Notes: generated from the letters alone by a model not told the origin. 64,000 nucleotides of DNA from F23-B02 sp963613665 (GCA_963613665.1 CAVEAL010000012.1:1-64000); one strand, 5' to 3'; positions 48,316 through 57,480 are shown, numbered from the stretch's first letter. Numbers and translations: made by a program.

Positions 48316-50200
48316 CGCCACCTTCGGAAGGCTCGACGGCGAAAGCCTTGAGCTGCACGAGGGCTTCAACGTCATATCCGCTCCGAACGAGAGCGGCAAG
48401 AGCACATGGTGCGCCTTCATCCGCGCGATGCTCTACGGTGTTGACAGCTCAGAGCGGCAGAAGGCGGGATTTTTGCCCGATAAAATGCGCTATGCCCCAT
48501 GGTCGGGCGCGGCGATGCAGGGCAGCATGCAGATAGAAAGTGACGGAAACGACATCACCGTTGTGCGCACGACGAAAACCGCCTCCGCTCCGATGCGCGA
48601 GTTTTCCGCAGTGTACACCGGAACCAATACGCCAGTCGAAGGATTAAACGGCGCAAACGCGGGAGAAGCCCTCACGGGAGTCAGCCGTGATGTTTTCCGC
48701 CGCAGCGCGTTTATCGAGCAGGGTGCAGTTGCCGTGACGCACAGCGCGGAGCTTGAAAAGCGCATCGGCGCCATAGTCTCCGCAGGTGATGAGGACTGCT
48801 CCTACACCGAGGCCGACGAGAGATTGCGGCAGTGGCAGCGCAAGCGCCGCTTCAACCGCTACGGCCGTCTGCCCGAGCTTGAGGACGAGCTTTCGCATAA
48901 AAAGCGGCTGCTGTCCGAGCTCTCGGACGCGTCGGCTCAGCGCGAGAATATGTCAGCCGAGCTCGAGGCGGCAAAAAGAGAGTGCGAGCGGCTCGAGACC
49001 GAGGTCACGGAAAGCCGGAAGGCCGTGCGCAAGGAAGCGCTCAGCAGCCTTCAGGGCGTTAGAAACGACGTAAATGCCGCCTCCGAGCGGCATGATAAGG
49101 CCGCTGAGCGGCGCGACGGCTGCCGTGCGGCGCTGTGCGCCTGTGCGATAGGCGAACGTAAGCCCGAGGAGGCCAAGGCCGAGGTCAAGGCCGATCTCGC
49201 CGAGGCCATGAAGCTGAAGGAAAAGTCCGGGCGCAAAGCCTCGCCGGTGCTGGCGGTGATATTGCTGATCCTGTGCGGCGCTCTCGTCGCGGCGGGATTT
49301 CTGCTGAAGGATTTCATGATCCACGCGTTTATCGCGGCGTTTGTGCTGCTTGCCGTCGGGATCATTCTGCTTGTGCGCACCTCGCGCTGCAAGGCCGAGG
49401 CATACGAAGCGGCAAAGGACAGACGCAGGATACTTGTGAAGTACCGGGCCGAGTCCGAGGAGGATATCGCGTCGAGCCTTGACGAATACCTTGCACTGTA
49501 TAAGGATTATGCCGAGGCGCAGCGCGCCGAGAAGGAGACCGCCGAGCTGCTGGCTGCGGTGCGCCGCCGTCAGGAGCAGGCCGAAAAGACCACGCTCACC
49601 CAGCTCGACTTCACCGGCGGCGATAATCAGGCCGCGCAGCTTAGCCGCCGTCTGAGCGAGGCACGGGCAAAATGCAGCCGTATTTCGGCTCTCATGGCAG
49701 AACGCAGCGGCAGACTTGCCGCGATGGGCGATCCGCTGGTGCTCGGCTCGGAGATAAGCCGCATGGAGGAAGAATATGCCGAGATATCGGCCGAGTACGA
49801 CGCGATAGCGCTGGCTATAGACACTCTGCGTAAGGCCGAGGAGGATATCCAAAGCCGCTTCTCGCCGGCGCTCGGCAGGCTTGCGGCAGAGTATATGGAG
49901 TTTGTCACCGGCGGCAGGTATGACGGTGTGATGCTCGACCGCAGCTTTTCGGCGATGGTGCACGAGAAGGGCTCGGATGTTCCGCGCAGCGCGGAGTATC
50001 TGAGCGCGGGCACGCTTGATCTCATGTATCTTGCCGTGCGCCTTGCCGTGTGCGAGCTTGCGCTGCCCAAGGACGCAAACTGCCCGCTCATCATCGACGA
50101 CGCGTTTGTCAACTACGATGACGGCCGCAGGAAGAAGACAATGGAACTGCTTGAAAAAATTGCGCAGCGGCGGCAGGTTATACTGTTCACATGTAAGTAA
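48296..50200 (+). CDS. YhaN-like SMC-type ATPase with internal membrane hairpin
   Basis: 634 residues. The N-terminal half-ATPase has ISAPNESGKST (Walker A, 30-37). Long coiled coils run from about 180 and resume after 370. Between them two membrane helices lie at about 315-358 (LAVILLILCGALVAAGFLL and AFIAAFVLLAVGIILLV). The C-terminal half has the signature-like SAGTLDLMYLAVRLA and Walker B CPLIIDDAFVNYDD (about 596-609). Rad50-like partner for the preceding nuclease. The membrane hairpin in place of a zinc hook suggests it works at the membrane. Confidence 0.85.
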   Translation: MMIKKLDATFGRLDGESLELHEGFNVISAPNESGKSTWCAFIRAMLYGVDSSERQKAGFLPDKMRYAPWSGAAMQGSMQIESDGNDITVVRTTKTASAPMREFSAVYTGTNTPVEGLNGANAGEALTGVSRDVFRRSAFIEQGAVAVTHSAELEKRIGAIVSAGDEDCSYTEADERLRQWQRKRRFNRYGRLPELEDELSHKKRLLSELSDASAQRENMSAELEAAKRECERLETEVTESRKAVRKEALSSLQGVRNDVNAASERHDKAAERRDGCRAALCACAIGERKPEEAKAEVKADLAEAMKLKEKSGRKASPVLAVILLILCGALVAAGFLLKDFMIHAFIAAFVLLAVGIILLVRTSRCKAEAYEAAKDRRRILVKYRAESEEDIASSLDEYLALYKDYAEAQRAEKETAELLAAVRRRQEQAEKTTLTQLDFTGGDNQAAQLSRRLSEARAKCSRISALMAERSGRLAAMGDPLVLGSEISRMEEEYAEISAEYDAIALAIDTLRKAEEDIQSRFSPALGRLAAEYMEFVTGGRYDGVMLDRSFSAMVHEKGSDVPRSAEYLSAGTLDLMYLAVRLAVCELALPKDANCPLIIDDAFVNYDDGRRKKTMELLEKIAQRRQVILFTCK

Positions 50201-50242
50201 ATTTATGTTATAATACGGTCAAAAAAGTGCGGAGGTGCGACC

Positions 50243-50815
50243 ATGCCCTACAAAGCAAAAAGCAATCTTACCAAGGCTGCCATCAAAAAGAGCTTTTTAG
50301 AGCTTCTGAACGAAAAACCCATAAATCAGATCAGCGTCCGCGATATCGCCGAGGGCTGCGGCTTCAACCGCAACACGATATACTACCACTACGACGATAT
50401 TCCCTGCCTTGTCGAGGAGATCGTCATAGAGACCGCCGAGAATATAATCAGCGAGTATTCGGACATAAACTCGCTTGAGGCCTGCCTTGAAAAAATGGCG
50501 GACTTTGCGCTCGAGCACAAGCGCACGGTGCTGAATATCTACAACTCGTCAAACCGCAGCGTTTACGAGCTGTATCTCATGAAGGTCTGCGGCAGCGTCG
50601 TGGAAAACTACCTGCACACGGTGTTCGGCGACGTTCAGGCCGACCCCGAGAGCCGCGAGATCCTCGTGCGCTTTTACAAGTGCGAGTGCTTCGGCCAGAT
50701 AATCGACTGGCTCAACTGCGCGATGAACTACAATATATGCGAGCAGTTTTCAAAGCTGTGCAGGCTGCGCGAGGGCTTTGCGGAGATCCTCGTCGAGCGC
50801 TGCCGGATAGAGTGA
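50243..50815 (+). CDS. TetR family transcriptional regulator
   Basis: 190 residues. The N-terminal DNA-binding domain is clear: TKAAIKKSFLELLNEKPINQISVRDIAEGCGFNRNTIYYHYDDI (about 9-52). The C-terminal ligand domain contains Cys-rich FYKCECFGQIIDWLNCAMNYNICEQF. Family members are mostly repressors that answer to small molecules. No divergent target gene is present, so its regulon is unknown; the AcrR/DhaS-like variant is possible. GCGGAGG lies ahead of the ATG. Confidence 0.9.
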   Translation: MPYKAKSNLTKAAIKKSFLELLNEKPINQISVRDIAEGCGFNRNTIYYHYDDIPCLVEEIVIETAENIISEYSDINSLEACLEKMADFALEHKRTVLNIYNSSNRSVYELYLMKVCGSVVENYLHTVFGDVQADPESREILVRFYKCECFGQIIDWLNCAMNYNICEQFSKLCRLREGFAEILVERCRIE

Positions 50816-50829
50816 TCACCGAAAGAGGC

Positions 50830-51028
50830 TGTCAAAAAACCTATGCTGCTGCGTGAAGATGACCGCGCAGCGGGGGAGCTCGAGGGGGCAAGACCCGCCT
50901 CGAGTTAGATAAACCGCCGTCGAAATCCTTGAAATTTCAAGGATTTCGGTAAAAGCATTTTGAATACTTTCAAAATGCTCGGCGGAAAAGTGCAGTCAAA
51001 AAAAGTCCCTCGGGGGACTTTTTTGACA
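50830..51028. repeat. MITE-like dispersed repeat, copy 2 (complete)
   Basis: 199 bp bounded by inverted TGTCAAAAAA ends. It holds the GAAATCCTTGAAA 26-bp palindrome, an AGCATTTTGAA hairpin and a GTCAAAAAAAGTCCC/GGGACTTTTTTGAC hairpin. It is the reverse complement of copy 1 with scattered substitutions and fills the gap between the TetR gene and hflX. No coding capacity. Confidence 0.78.
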
Positions 51029-51033
51029 AGCTG

Positions 51034-51060
51034 AGAGGCTGTTTTTCAACAGCCTCTTTT
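51034..51060 (+). terminator. Terminator beside repeat copy 2
   Basis: AGAGGCTGTT and AACAGCCTCT form a perfect 10-bp stem with a TTTC loop and a T run. Confidence 0.8.
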
Positions 51061-51077
51061 ATATTTTCTATATTTTC

Positions 51078-51106
51078 GTGACAATTGCGCGGCGCTTTGC
51101 TATAAT
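51078..51106 (+). promoter_or_regulatory. hflX promoter
   Basis: GTGACA, a 17-base spacer and a perfect TATAAT. The predicted transcript start lies only about 10 bases before the hflX ATG. Confidence 0.65.
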
Positions 51107-51122
51107 ATAATGTAAAACATAA

Positions 51123-52439
51123 ATGCAGGGACTGATAACCATAGAGAATAACGATATAAGAACAGAACGTGCGGTGCTGGCCGGACTTGCGGCAGCTTCC
51201 ATGGAACCGGCGGAGCGCTCGAGCGAGATCTCGATGCAGGAGCTTGCCGCACTGGTCGAAACGGCCGGAGGCGAGGCGATAGGCATGATGATACAAAATC
51301 GCCCGACGCCCGATCCGCGCAGCTTCATCGGCGACGGAAAGGTCGCTGAGCTCAAGGCGTTTATCGACATGAACGACTGCGACCTCGCGGTGTTCGACAA
51401 CGAGCTGTCGCCCTCGCAGATGCGTGTGCTCGGCGAGGAGCTCGGCGTCAAAGTGCTTGACCGCTCGGGCCTCATCCTCGATATCTTCGCCCAGCGTGCG
51501 CAGACGCGCGAGGGCCAGCTTCAGGTCGAGCTTGCGCAGTACAAATACCTGCTGCCGCGCCTGACCGGCATGTGGACGCACCTTGTCCGCCAGACGGCCT
51601 CCGGCGGCTCGTCGCCTATCGGTACGCGCGGCCCCGGCGAAACTCAGCTTGAGACCGACCGACGGCATATCCGCCGTAAGATACAGAAGCTCGAGGAGGA
51701 GCTTGCCGCCGTGCGCAAGGTGCGATCGACCCAGCGCCGCAGGCGCGAGAAAAACGACGTGCCCATCGTCGCTCTTGTCGGCTATACAAACGCCGGAAAA
51801 TCGACGCTTTTAAACTGCCTTACCGATGCGGGCATACCGGCAAACGACCGCCTTTTTGACACGCTGGACACCACGACGCGCAAGCTGCGCATCGACGAGG
51901 TGACGGAGGTGCTCATATCGGACACCGTCGGCTTTATCCGTAAGCTGCCGCACCATCTGGTCGAGGCCTTCAAGGCAACGCTCGAGGAGCTCAGCTACGC
52001 GGATGTGCTGCTGCATGTCATAGACATTTCAAACCCCGATTGGGAGGAGCAGGCGCGTATCGTCGATGAGCTGATCGTTCAGCTCGGCGCGGAAAAAACG
52101 CCCTGCATACGCGTGTTCAACAAGTGCGACGCGTATATCGGCATACTGCCGCATGGCGAGGACATAGTATGTCTTTCCGCAAAAAGCGGCGAGGGAGTGC
52201 AGGAGCTGGTGCAGCGCCTGAGCTCGCTTCTTGACCGCGGCAGGCGTCAGGTCACGCTGAACATACCGTACTCCGACGCGGGCGTCATGGATCTTTTGAA
52301 CCGCGAGGCGGCGGTGACGGGCCTTGAATATCTCGACGACGGCATAAGGGCCGAGGTCACGGTGCCGCCGGAGGTTTTCGGCAGAATAAAGAAGTATATA
52401 CCCGGCTACACCGAGCCCAAGGAGGACTGGGAGGATTGA
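51123..52439 (+). CDS. hflX: GTPase HflX
   Basis: 438 residues. The N-terminal HflX domain (about 1-190) includes GVKVLDRSGLILDIFAQRAQTREGQLQVELAQ and the GSSPIGTRGPGETQLETDRR linker. The G domain has GYTNAGKST (G1), DTLDTTTR, DTVGFIRKLPHHLVEAF and NKCD. It binds 50S or 70S ribosomes and rescues or splits stalled ones under stress. No ribosome binding site is visible before the ATG, and the promoter is very close, so the mRNA may be nearly leaderless. It overlaps yigZ. Confidence 0.94.
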   Translation: MQGLITIENNDIRTERAVLAGLAAASMEPAERSSEISMQELAALVETAGGEAIGMMIQNRPTPDPRSFIGDGKVAELKAFIDMNDCDLAVFDNELSPSQMRVLGEELGVKVLDRSGLILDIFAQRAQTREGQLQVELAQYKYLLPRLTGMWTHLVRQTASGGSSPIGTRGPGETQLETDRRHIRRKIQKLEEELAAVRKVRSTQRRRREKNDVPIVALVGYTNAGKSTLLNCLTDAGIPANDRLFDTLDTTTRKLRIDEVTEVLISDTVGFIRKLPHHLVEAFKATLEELSYADVLLHVIDISNPDWEEQARIVDELIVQLGAEKTPCIRVFNKCDAYIGILPHGEDIVCLSAKSGEGVQELVQRLSSLLDRGRRQVTLNIPYSDAGVMDLLNREAAVTGLEYLDDGIRAEVTVPPEVFGRIKKYIPGYTEPKEDWED

Positions 52440-53032
52440 GCGAGTATCTCGTGCCGGCCGGAGACGGCGAGGCGGAATTTGTTGAAAAGAGGTCGAGCTT
52501 CCTCGGCCATGTGCGCTTTGCCGACACCGAGGACGCGGCGCGCGAGTTTATAGGCGAGATGAAGAGAAAGCACTACGACGCGCGGCACAACTGCTGGTGC
52601 TACATCATTCGCGGCGGCGCCGTGCGCTATTCCGACGACGGCGAGCCGCAGGGTACGGCCGGCCTGCCGATGCTCGAGGTGTTCAGACGCGAGGGCGTCG
52701 AGAACGTCGTGTGCGTCGTCACGCGATACTTCGGCGGCGTGCTGCTCGGAACGGGCGGACTGCTGCGTGCGTACACGAAAAGCGCAAAGGATGCGCTTGA
52801 CAATGCCGGTATCACCGTTGTCCGCCGCCGGGTCAGGCTCGGTGTCAGCTGCCCGTATTCGCTGCTCGAGCGCATGAAGCTCGAGTGCTCGGCACACGGC
52901 GGTACGGTCGAGGATATCGAGTACGGCGCGGACGTGAGTATGACGCTCTGCCTGCCGGAGGCAAACGCCGAAGCCTTCGGTGCCCGCGTCACCGAGCTCA
53001 GCGCCGGTCAAAGCGCCATTAAAAAATTTTAA
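52436..53032 (+). CDS. yigZ: YigZ family protein (IMPACT/UPF0029)
   Basis: 198 residues. The N-terminal domain carries EKRSSFLGHVRFADTEDAA, ARHNCWCYIIR, YSDDGEPQGTAGLPML and VVTRYFGGVLLGTGGLLRAYTKSA, the IMPACT signature. A ferredoxin-like C-terminal domain follows. The family is linked to translation and ribosome function, which matches its coupling to hflX. The likely start is TTG at 52436, which overlaps the hflX stop. A terminator follows. Confidence 0.92.
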   Translation: MSEYLVPAGDGEAEFVEKRSSFLGHVRFADTEDAAREFIGEMKRKHYDARHNCWCYIIRGGAVRYSDDGEPQGTAGLPMLEVFRREGVENVVCVVTRYFGGVLLGTGGLLRAYTKSAKDALDNAGITVVRRRVRLGVSCPYSLLERMKLECSAHGGTVEDIEYGADVSMTLCLPEANAEAFGARVTELSAGQSAIKKF

Positions 53033-53065
53033 AAAAATAAAGGGAAATACGAATTTACGTCGTAT

Positions 53066-53098
53066 AAAGGTATTGAAGAGAATTTCAATACCTTTTTT
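53066..53098 (+). terminator. Terminator between yigZ and dgt
   Basis: AAAGGTATTGAA and TTCAATACCTTT form a perfect 12-bp stem, with a run of six T residues. It ends only 17 bases before dgt, so dgt either depends on readthrough or this acts as an attenuator. Confidence 0.88.
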
Positions 53099-53114
53099 GA
53101 TTGGAGGGAACAGC

Positions 53115-54119
53115 ATGGCGTGTCCGAGAGAAAAACGCGAAATTATCGAGCGCACGCTCGTCGGAGAGTACGGCGTTAGAGCAGAAAACTCCAAGGGGCG
53201 CGCGCTGCCGGAGGAGGAGTGCGGGATCCGCACCTGCTTCCAGCGCGACGTTGACAGAATAACCCATTCGAAATCCTTCCGCAGATTAAAGCACAAAACT
53301 CAGGTATATCTCCGACCGGAGGGCGACCATTACCGCACGCGCCTTACGCATACGCTTGAGGTGTCGCGCCTTGCGCGGACGATAGCGAGGGCGCTCGATC
53401 TGAACGAGGACCTTACCGAGGCGATGGCGCTCGGCCACGACCTCGGGCACACGCCCTTCGGCCATGCCGGTGAGCGGGCGCTCAACAGAATATACGAAAA
53501 GGGCTTCAAGCACTATGAGCAGTCGCTGCGCGTCGTCGATATCCTTGAGCGCGACGGACGGGGGCTGAACCTGTGCTATGAAACGCGCATGGGCATACTG
53601 CATCACACGCACGGTGCGCCCGACGATACGACGGAGGCGACGGTCGTGCGCCTTGCCGACCGCATCGCGTACATAAATCACGACCTTGACGACACAATCC
53701 GCGCCGGCATACTGCGCGCGGAGGACGTGCCTGAGCTGATCCGCACGCGCTGCGGCGAGCGCAACAGCGAGAGGATAAACTCCATTATGCTCGACCTCAT
53801 CGAAAACAGCGTCGGCGGTCAGATAAAAATGAGCGATTACATGCAGGAGGCGGTCGATTTCTTCCACTCATTCATGTATTCTGATGTGTACACAAACCCC
53901 ATCGCCAAGGGCGAGGAAAGCAAGGTAGACGGAATCATCGGCGGACTGTTTGACTACTACCTCAGGCATCCCGAAAAGATGGCCGACGAGATGAAGGTCA
54001 TCGCCGAAAGGGAGGGCACGGCGCGCGCCGTGTGCGACTATATATCCGGCATGACCGACGGCTACGCCATGGAGAAATACGGAGAGATTTTCATCCCCAT
54101 GTCGTGGACCGTAAAATAG
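53115..54119 (+). CDS. dgt: dGTPase-like dNTP triphosphohydrolase
   Basis: 334 residues. HD-domain enzyme: RRLKHKTQVYLRPEGDHYRTRLTHTLEVSRLARTIA, then the HD pair in MALGHDLGHTPFGHAGE, then RLADRIAYINHDLDD. It removes triphosphate from deoxynucleotides. The short form matches the Firmicute and Thermus type. GGAGGG lies ahead of the ATG. It precedes dnaG, as in many Clostridia. No clear promoter lies between the yigZ terminator and its start. Confidence 0.93.
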   Translation: MACPREKREIIERTLVGEYGVRAENSKGRALPEEECGIRTCFQRDVDRITHSKSFRRLKHKTQVYLRPEGDHYRTRLTHTLEVSRLARTIARALDLNEDLTEAMALGHDLGHTPFGHAGERALNRIYEKGFKHYEQSLRVVDILERDGRGLNLCYETRMGILHHTHGAPDDTTEATVVRLADRIAYINHDLDDTIRAGILRAEDVPELIRTRCGERNSERINSIMLDLIENSVGGQIKMSDYMQEAVDFFHSFMYSDVYTNPIAKGEESKVDGIIGGLFDYYLRHPEKMADEMKVIAEREGTARAVCDYISGMTDGYAMEKYGEIFIPMSWTVK

Positions 54120-54199
54120 CTTCACAGGCGAATTGACGCACCTGCGGTCTCCGCACAGGTGCAGACCGAATGCGCCGTCAAAAAAGGAGGGATGGGTAT

Positions 54200-55942
54200 A
54201 TGGCGATCCCGGAGAGCTTCCTTCAGGAGCTCGTGGAGAAAAACGATATAGTTGATGTCGTGAGCGAGTACGTGCGCCTTACAAAGCGCTCGGGCTCGAA
54301 CCGTTTCGGACTGTGCCCGTTCCACAGCGAGAAAACGCCGTCGTTTTCCGTATCGCCGGACAAGCAGATATACCACTGCTTCGGCTGCGGAAAGGGCGGA
54401 GGCGTGATAAACTTCATAATGGAGGTCGAAAGCCTCAGCTTTCCCGAGGCGGTGGAGTTTCTGGCAAAGCGCGTCGGCATGACGATGCCCGAGCAGGAGG
54501 ACAGCCGCGAGTCGAAAAAACGGCGCAGAATGCTGGACCTGAACCGCGATGCGGCAAAGTTTTTCTACTCCTGCCTCGCTAAGCCCGAGGGCAAGCCCGC
54601 GCTCGACTACATGCAGCGGCGGCAGATAACGCCGCACACGGCAAAGCGCTTCGGCCTCGGCTATGCGCCGGATACATGGGACAGCCTCATAAACGCGATG
54701 CATGCGCTCGGCTACTCCGAGTACGAGATGTTTGATGCTGGGCTCGTGCGCAAGGGCAAAAACGGCGGGCATTACGACAGCTTCCGAAACCGGCTCATGT
54801 TTCCGGTAATCGACGTGAGAGGCGACGTTATCGGTTTTTCCGGCAGAATACTCGGCGACGCTGAGCCCAAGTACATGAACAGTCCGGAAACGATGGTGTT
54901 CAACAAAAGCCGCAATCTTTTTGCGCTGAATCTGGCTAAAAAGTCGAAGAGCGGACATATAATACTTGCAGAGGGCAACGTCGATGTTGTGATGATGCAT
55001 CAGGCCGGCTTTGACGGCGCGGTTGCCTCGCTGGGCACGTCGCTCACGCCGGAGCAGGCAAGGCTCATATCGCATTACACAAACGAGGTCATCATCGCCT
55101 ACGACAATGACGGCGCGGGCAAAAAAGCCGCGCAGCGCGCGATAGGACTTCTGGAAAAGCTCGATCTCAAGGTAAAGGTGTTGTCGATGAGCGGCGCGAA
55201 GGACCCGGACGAGTATATAAAGACCAAGGGTGCGGACGCGTTCCGCAATCTTATAGACAAGTCGGAAAACCACATCGACTATCAGCTCCAGCGCGTGACG
55301 GACAAGTACGATCTCACGGTGGACGAGCAGAAGGTCGCGTTTTTAAAGGACGCGTCGGACATGGTCGCGCACCTGCCGGGCAGCGTTGAACGTCAGGTGT
55401 ACGCAATGCGCGTTGCATCCATGGCCGGAGTCAACGGCGAGGTCGTGGCACAGGAGGTCGAGCGGCGGCGGAAACGTCTCGTGCGCACGGCTCAGCGTGC
55501 CGATGCAAAAAGCACGGCGCATCCCGAGCGGCAGTTTCAGCCGAAGGAAAAGGAGCTGCGCTACGAGGACCCGGAGTCGGCCGCGGCGGAGGAGGGCATC
55601 ATAAGGATACTCTATCTCGATCAGGGGCTGTGCAGGGGCAAGGAGCTCCCGCCGCCGGAGATATTCTCGTCGCCGGCGCTGGCACGGATATATTCCGTGC
55701 TCAAATCGAAGTTTGAAAATAACGAGATAATCAGCATGGCCTCGATGAGCGCCGCGCTGCTCCCGCAGGAGGCCGCACTGCTGGCCTCGGTGCTGCAAAA
55801 GCCGGAGGCGCTGCGCAACGGCGATAAGGCGCTTGCCGATTACATAGAACGGATCAGAAGCCGGCACGAGCTGAAGCAGTCGGCGGGCGATCTCAGAGAG
55901 CTTGCAAACAGACTTAAAGAAACTAAAGGATACGAGGGATAA
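54200..55942 (+). CDS. dnaG: DNA primase
   Basis: 580 residues. The CHC2 zinc finger lies near the N terminus (CPFHSEKTPSFSVSPDKQIYHCFGCGKGG, Cys and His at about 40-64), followed by the RNA polymerase domain (FRNRLMFPVIDVRGDVIGFSGR), the TOPRIM segment ILAEGNVDVVMMHQAG and AYDNDGAGKKAAQRA, and the helicase-binding C-terminal region from about 450. Makes primers for replication. AAGGAGGGATGGG lies before the ATG. Five bases separate it from rpoD: together they form the core of the macromolecular synthesis operon without rpsU. Confidence 0.96.
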   Translation: MAIPESFLQELVEKNDIVDVVSEYVRLTKRSGSNRFGLCPFHSEKTPSFSVSPDKQIYHCFGCGKGGGVINFIMEVESLSFPEAVEFLAKRVGMTMPEQEDSRESKKRRRMLDLNRDAAKFFYSCLAKPEGKPALDYMQRRQITPHTAKRFGLGYAPDTWDSLINAMHALGYSEYEMFDAGLVRKGKNGGHYDSFRNRLMFPVIDVRGDVIGFSGRILGDAEPKYMNSPETMVFNKSRNLFALNLAKKSKSGHIILAEGNVDVVMMHQAGFDGAVASLGTSLTPEQARLISHYTNEVIIAYDNDGAGKKAAQRAIGLLEKLDLKVKVLSMSGAKDPDEYIKTKGADAFRNLIDKSENHIDYQLQRVTDKYDLTVDEQKVAFLKDASDMVAHLPGSVERQVYAMRVASMAGVNGEVVAQEVERRRKRLVRTAQRADAKSTAHPERQFQPKEKELRYEDPESAAAEEGIIRILYLDQGLCRGKELPPPEIFSSPALARIYSVLKSKFENNEIISMASMSAALLPQEAALLASVLQKPEALRNGDKALADYIERIRSRHELKQSAGDLRELANRLKETKGYEG

Positions 55943-55946
55943 AACT

Positions 55947-57209
55947 ATGGATAAGAAAACCGAGACCATGACCGAGCAGGAGCTTGAACGTGCGGCCGAC
56001 GAGCTGCTGGCCGCCGAGGCCGCAAAGCCCGCACCGAAGAAGAAAAGCACCCGCCGCAGCAAGACCGAGGAAAAGCCCGCGGAGGCTCAGACCGAAGAAA
56101 AGAGCACCGAGGATATACTCAACGAGCTCATGGAAAAGGCAAAGAAGAGCGGCAAGATAAGCACTAACGAGATCGCGGCGCTCGAGGAAAAGGGCGTTGA
56201 CGCCGAATCCATCGCAAAGTTTTACGATGCGCTCGAAGCCAACAAGATAGAGATAGATATAAGCGACGAGGACGCGGTCCCCATCCTTGACGATATAGAC
56301 ATGCCCGAGATCGAGGAGCTCAACGAGATCGAGGAGGTCACGGAGGAGGAGATGGCCGAGGTCAAGGTCGATGACAGCTACAGCACCGACGACCCCGTGC
56401 GCATGTTCCTCAAGGAAATAGGCAAGGTGCCTCTGCTGACAGCCGAGGAGGAGGTCGAGCTCGCCATAAGAATGAGTCAGGGCGACGAGGAGGCAAAGCG
56501 CCGTATGACCGAGGCAAACCTCCGTCTCGTCGTATCCATCGCAAAGCGCTATGTCGGCCGCGGAATGCTGTTTCTCGACCTCATTCAGGAGGGCAACCTC
56601 GGACTTATAAAGGCTGTCGAGAAGTTTGACTATACCAAGGGCTACAAGTTCTCGACCTATGCAACGTGGTGGATACGTCAGGCCATTACCCGTGCCATCG
56701 CCGATCAGGCGCGGACCATCCGCATCCCCGTGCACATGGTCGAGACGATAAACAAGGTCATCCGCGTATCGCGCCAACTTCTTCAGGAGCTCGGCCACGA
56801 TCCCAGCGCCGAGGAGATAGCAGAGGAGATGGGCATGCCCGTCGATAAGGTGCGCGAGATACTCAAGATAGCACAGGAGCCGGTGTCGCTCGAAACGCCT
56901 ATCGGCGAGGAGGAGGATTCCCACCTCGGCGACTTTATCCCCGATGAGGACGCATCCGAGCCGAGCGAGGCCGCGAGCTTTTCACTGCTCAAGGAGCAGC
57001 TCATGGAGGTGCTCGATACGCTCACCCCGCGCGAAAAGAAGGTGCTCGAGCTGCGCTTCGGCATAGTTGACGGACGCACCCGCACCCTCGAGGAGGTCGG
57101 CAAGGAGTTCAACGTCACCCGTGAGCGCATCCGTCAGATCGAGGCCAAGGCGCTCCGCAAGCTCCGCCACCCCAGCCGCAGCAAAAAGCTCCGTGACTTC
57201 CTTAATTGA
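55947..57209 (+). CDS. rpoD: Housekeeping RNA polymerase sigma factor RpoD (SigA)
   Basis: 420 residues. An acidic and Lys-rich N terminus (about 1-125; region 1.1) contains ILNELMEKAKKSGKISTNEI. Region 1.2 has DDPVRMFLKEIGKVPLLTAEEEVELA, region 2 LRLVVSIAKRYVGRGMLFLDLIQEGNLGLIKAVEKFDYTKGYKFSTYATWWIRQAI, region 3 and region 4 LEEVGKEFNVTRERIRQIEAKALRKLRHP follow. This factor should recognise the TTGACA/TATAAT promoters listed here. The preceding gene is dnaG. Confidence 0.97.
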   Translation: MDKKTETMTEQELERAADELLAAEAAKPAPKKKSTRRSKTEEKPAEAQTEEKSTEDILNELMEKAKKSGKISTNEIAALEEKGVDAESIAKFYDALEANKIEIDISDEDAVPILDDIDMPEIEELNEIEEVTEEEMAEVKVDDSYSTDDPVRMFLKEIGKVPLLTAEEEVELAIRMSQGDEEAKRRMTEANLRLVVSIAKRYVGRGMLFLDLIQEGNLGLIKAVEKFDYTKGYKFSTYATWWIRQAITRAIADQARTIRIPVHMVETINKVIRVSRQLLQELGHDPSAEEIAEEMGMPVDKVREILKIAQEPVSLETPIGEEEDSHLGDFIPDEDASEPSEAASFSLLKEQLMEVLDTLTPREKKVLELRFGIVDGRTRTLEEVGKEFNVTRERIRQIEAKALRKLRHPSRSKKLRDFLN

Positions 57210-57480
57210 TTTTGGAGACGCATTGAGGCTGCGCGATATTAGTGCAAATTTTGTCTGCACCCTCGGCTTCCCCTTGAGGGGAAGCTGGATAGAGGTGTAA
57301 AAAATCGCATCATTATGATAAAAGACAGTGCAGATCATAGTCTGCACTGTCTTTTTGCATTTGATATTGGATATTGAATTTTGATAACACCTCATCCGGC
57401 TCACCTGTGCGATCCGCCTTCTCCTCAAAGGGAAAGGCAGGGGCGCCCGCAATATGCGTATATACAGCCTTCGTGCGCCG
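57210..57480. other. Intergenic region with terminator and repeat fragments
   Basis: 271 bp between rpoD and the convergent dehydratase gene. Besides the terminator at 57321 it contains a GCTTCCCCT-TG-AGGGGAAGC hairpin (about 57267), a CACCTCATCCGGC segment with CCTTCTCCTCAAAGGGAAAGGC (about 57388-57439), and a short stretch CCGCAATATGCGTA with ACAGCCT and GTGCGCC (57448-57476) matching the hairpin repeat at the right window edge. These look like degenerate dispersed repeats. Confidence 0.55.
57321..57356. terminator. Bidirectional terminator between rpoD and the dehydratase genes
   Basis: AAAGACAGTGCAGA and TCTGCACTGTCTTT form a perfect 14-bp stem with a TCATAG loop. Confidence 0.85.
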
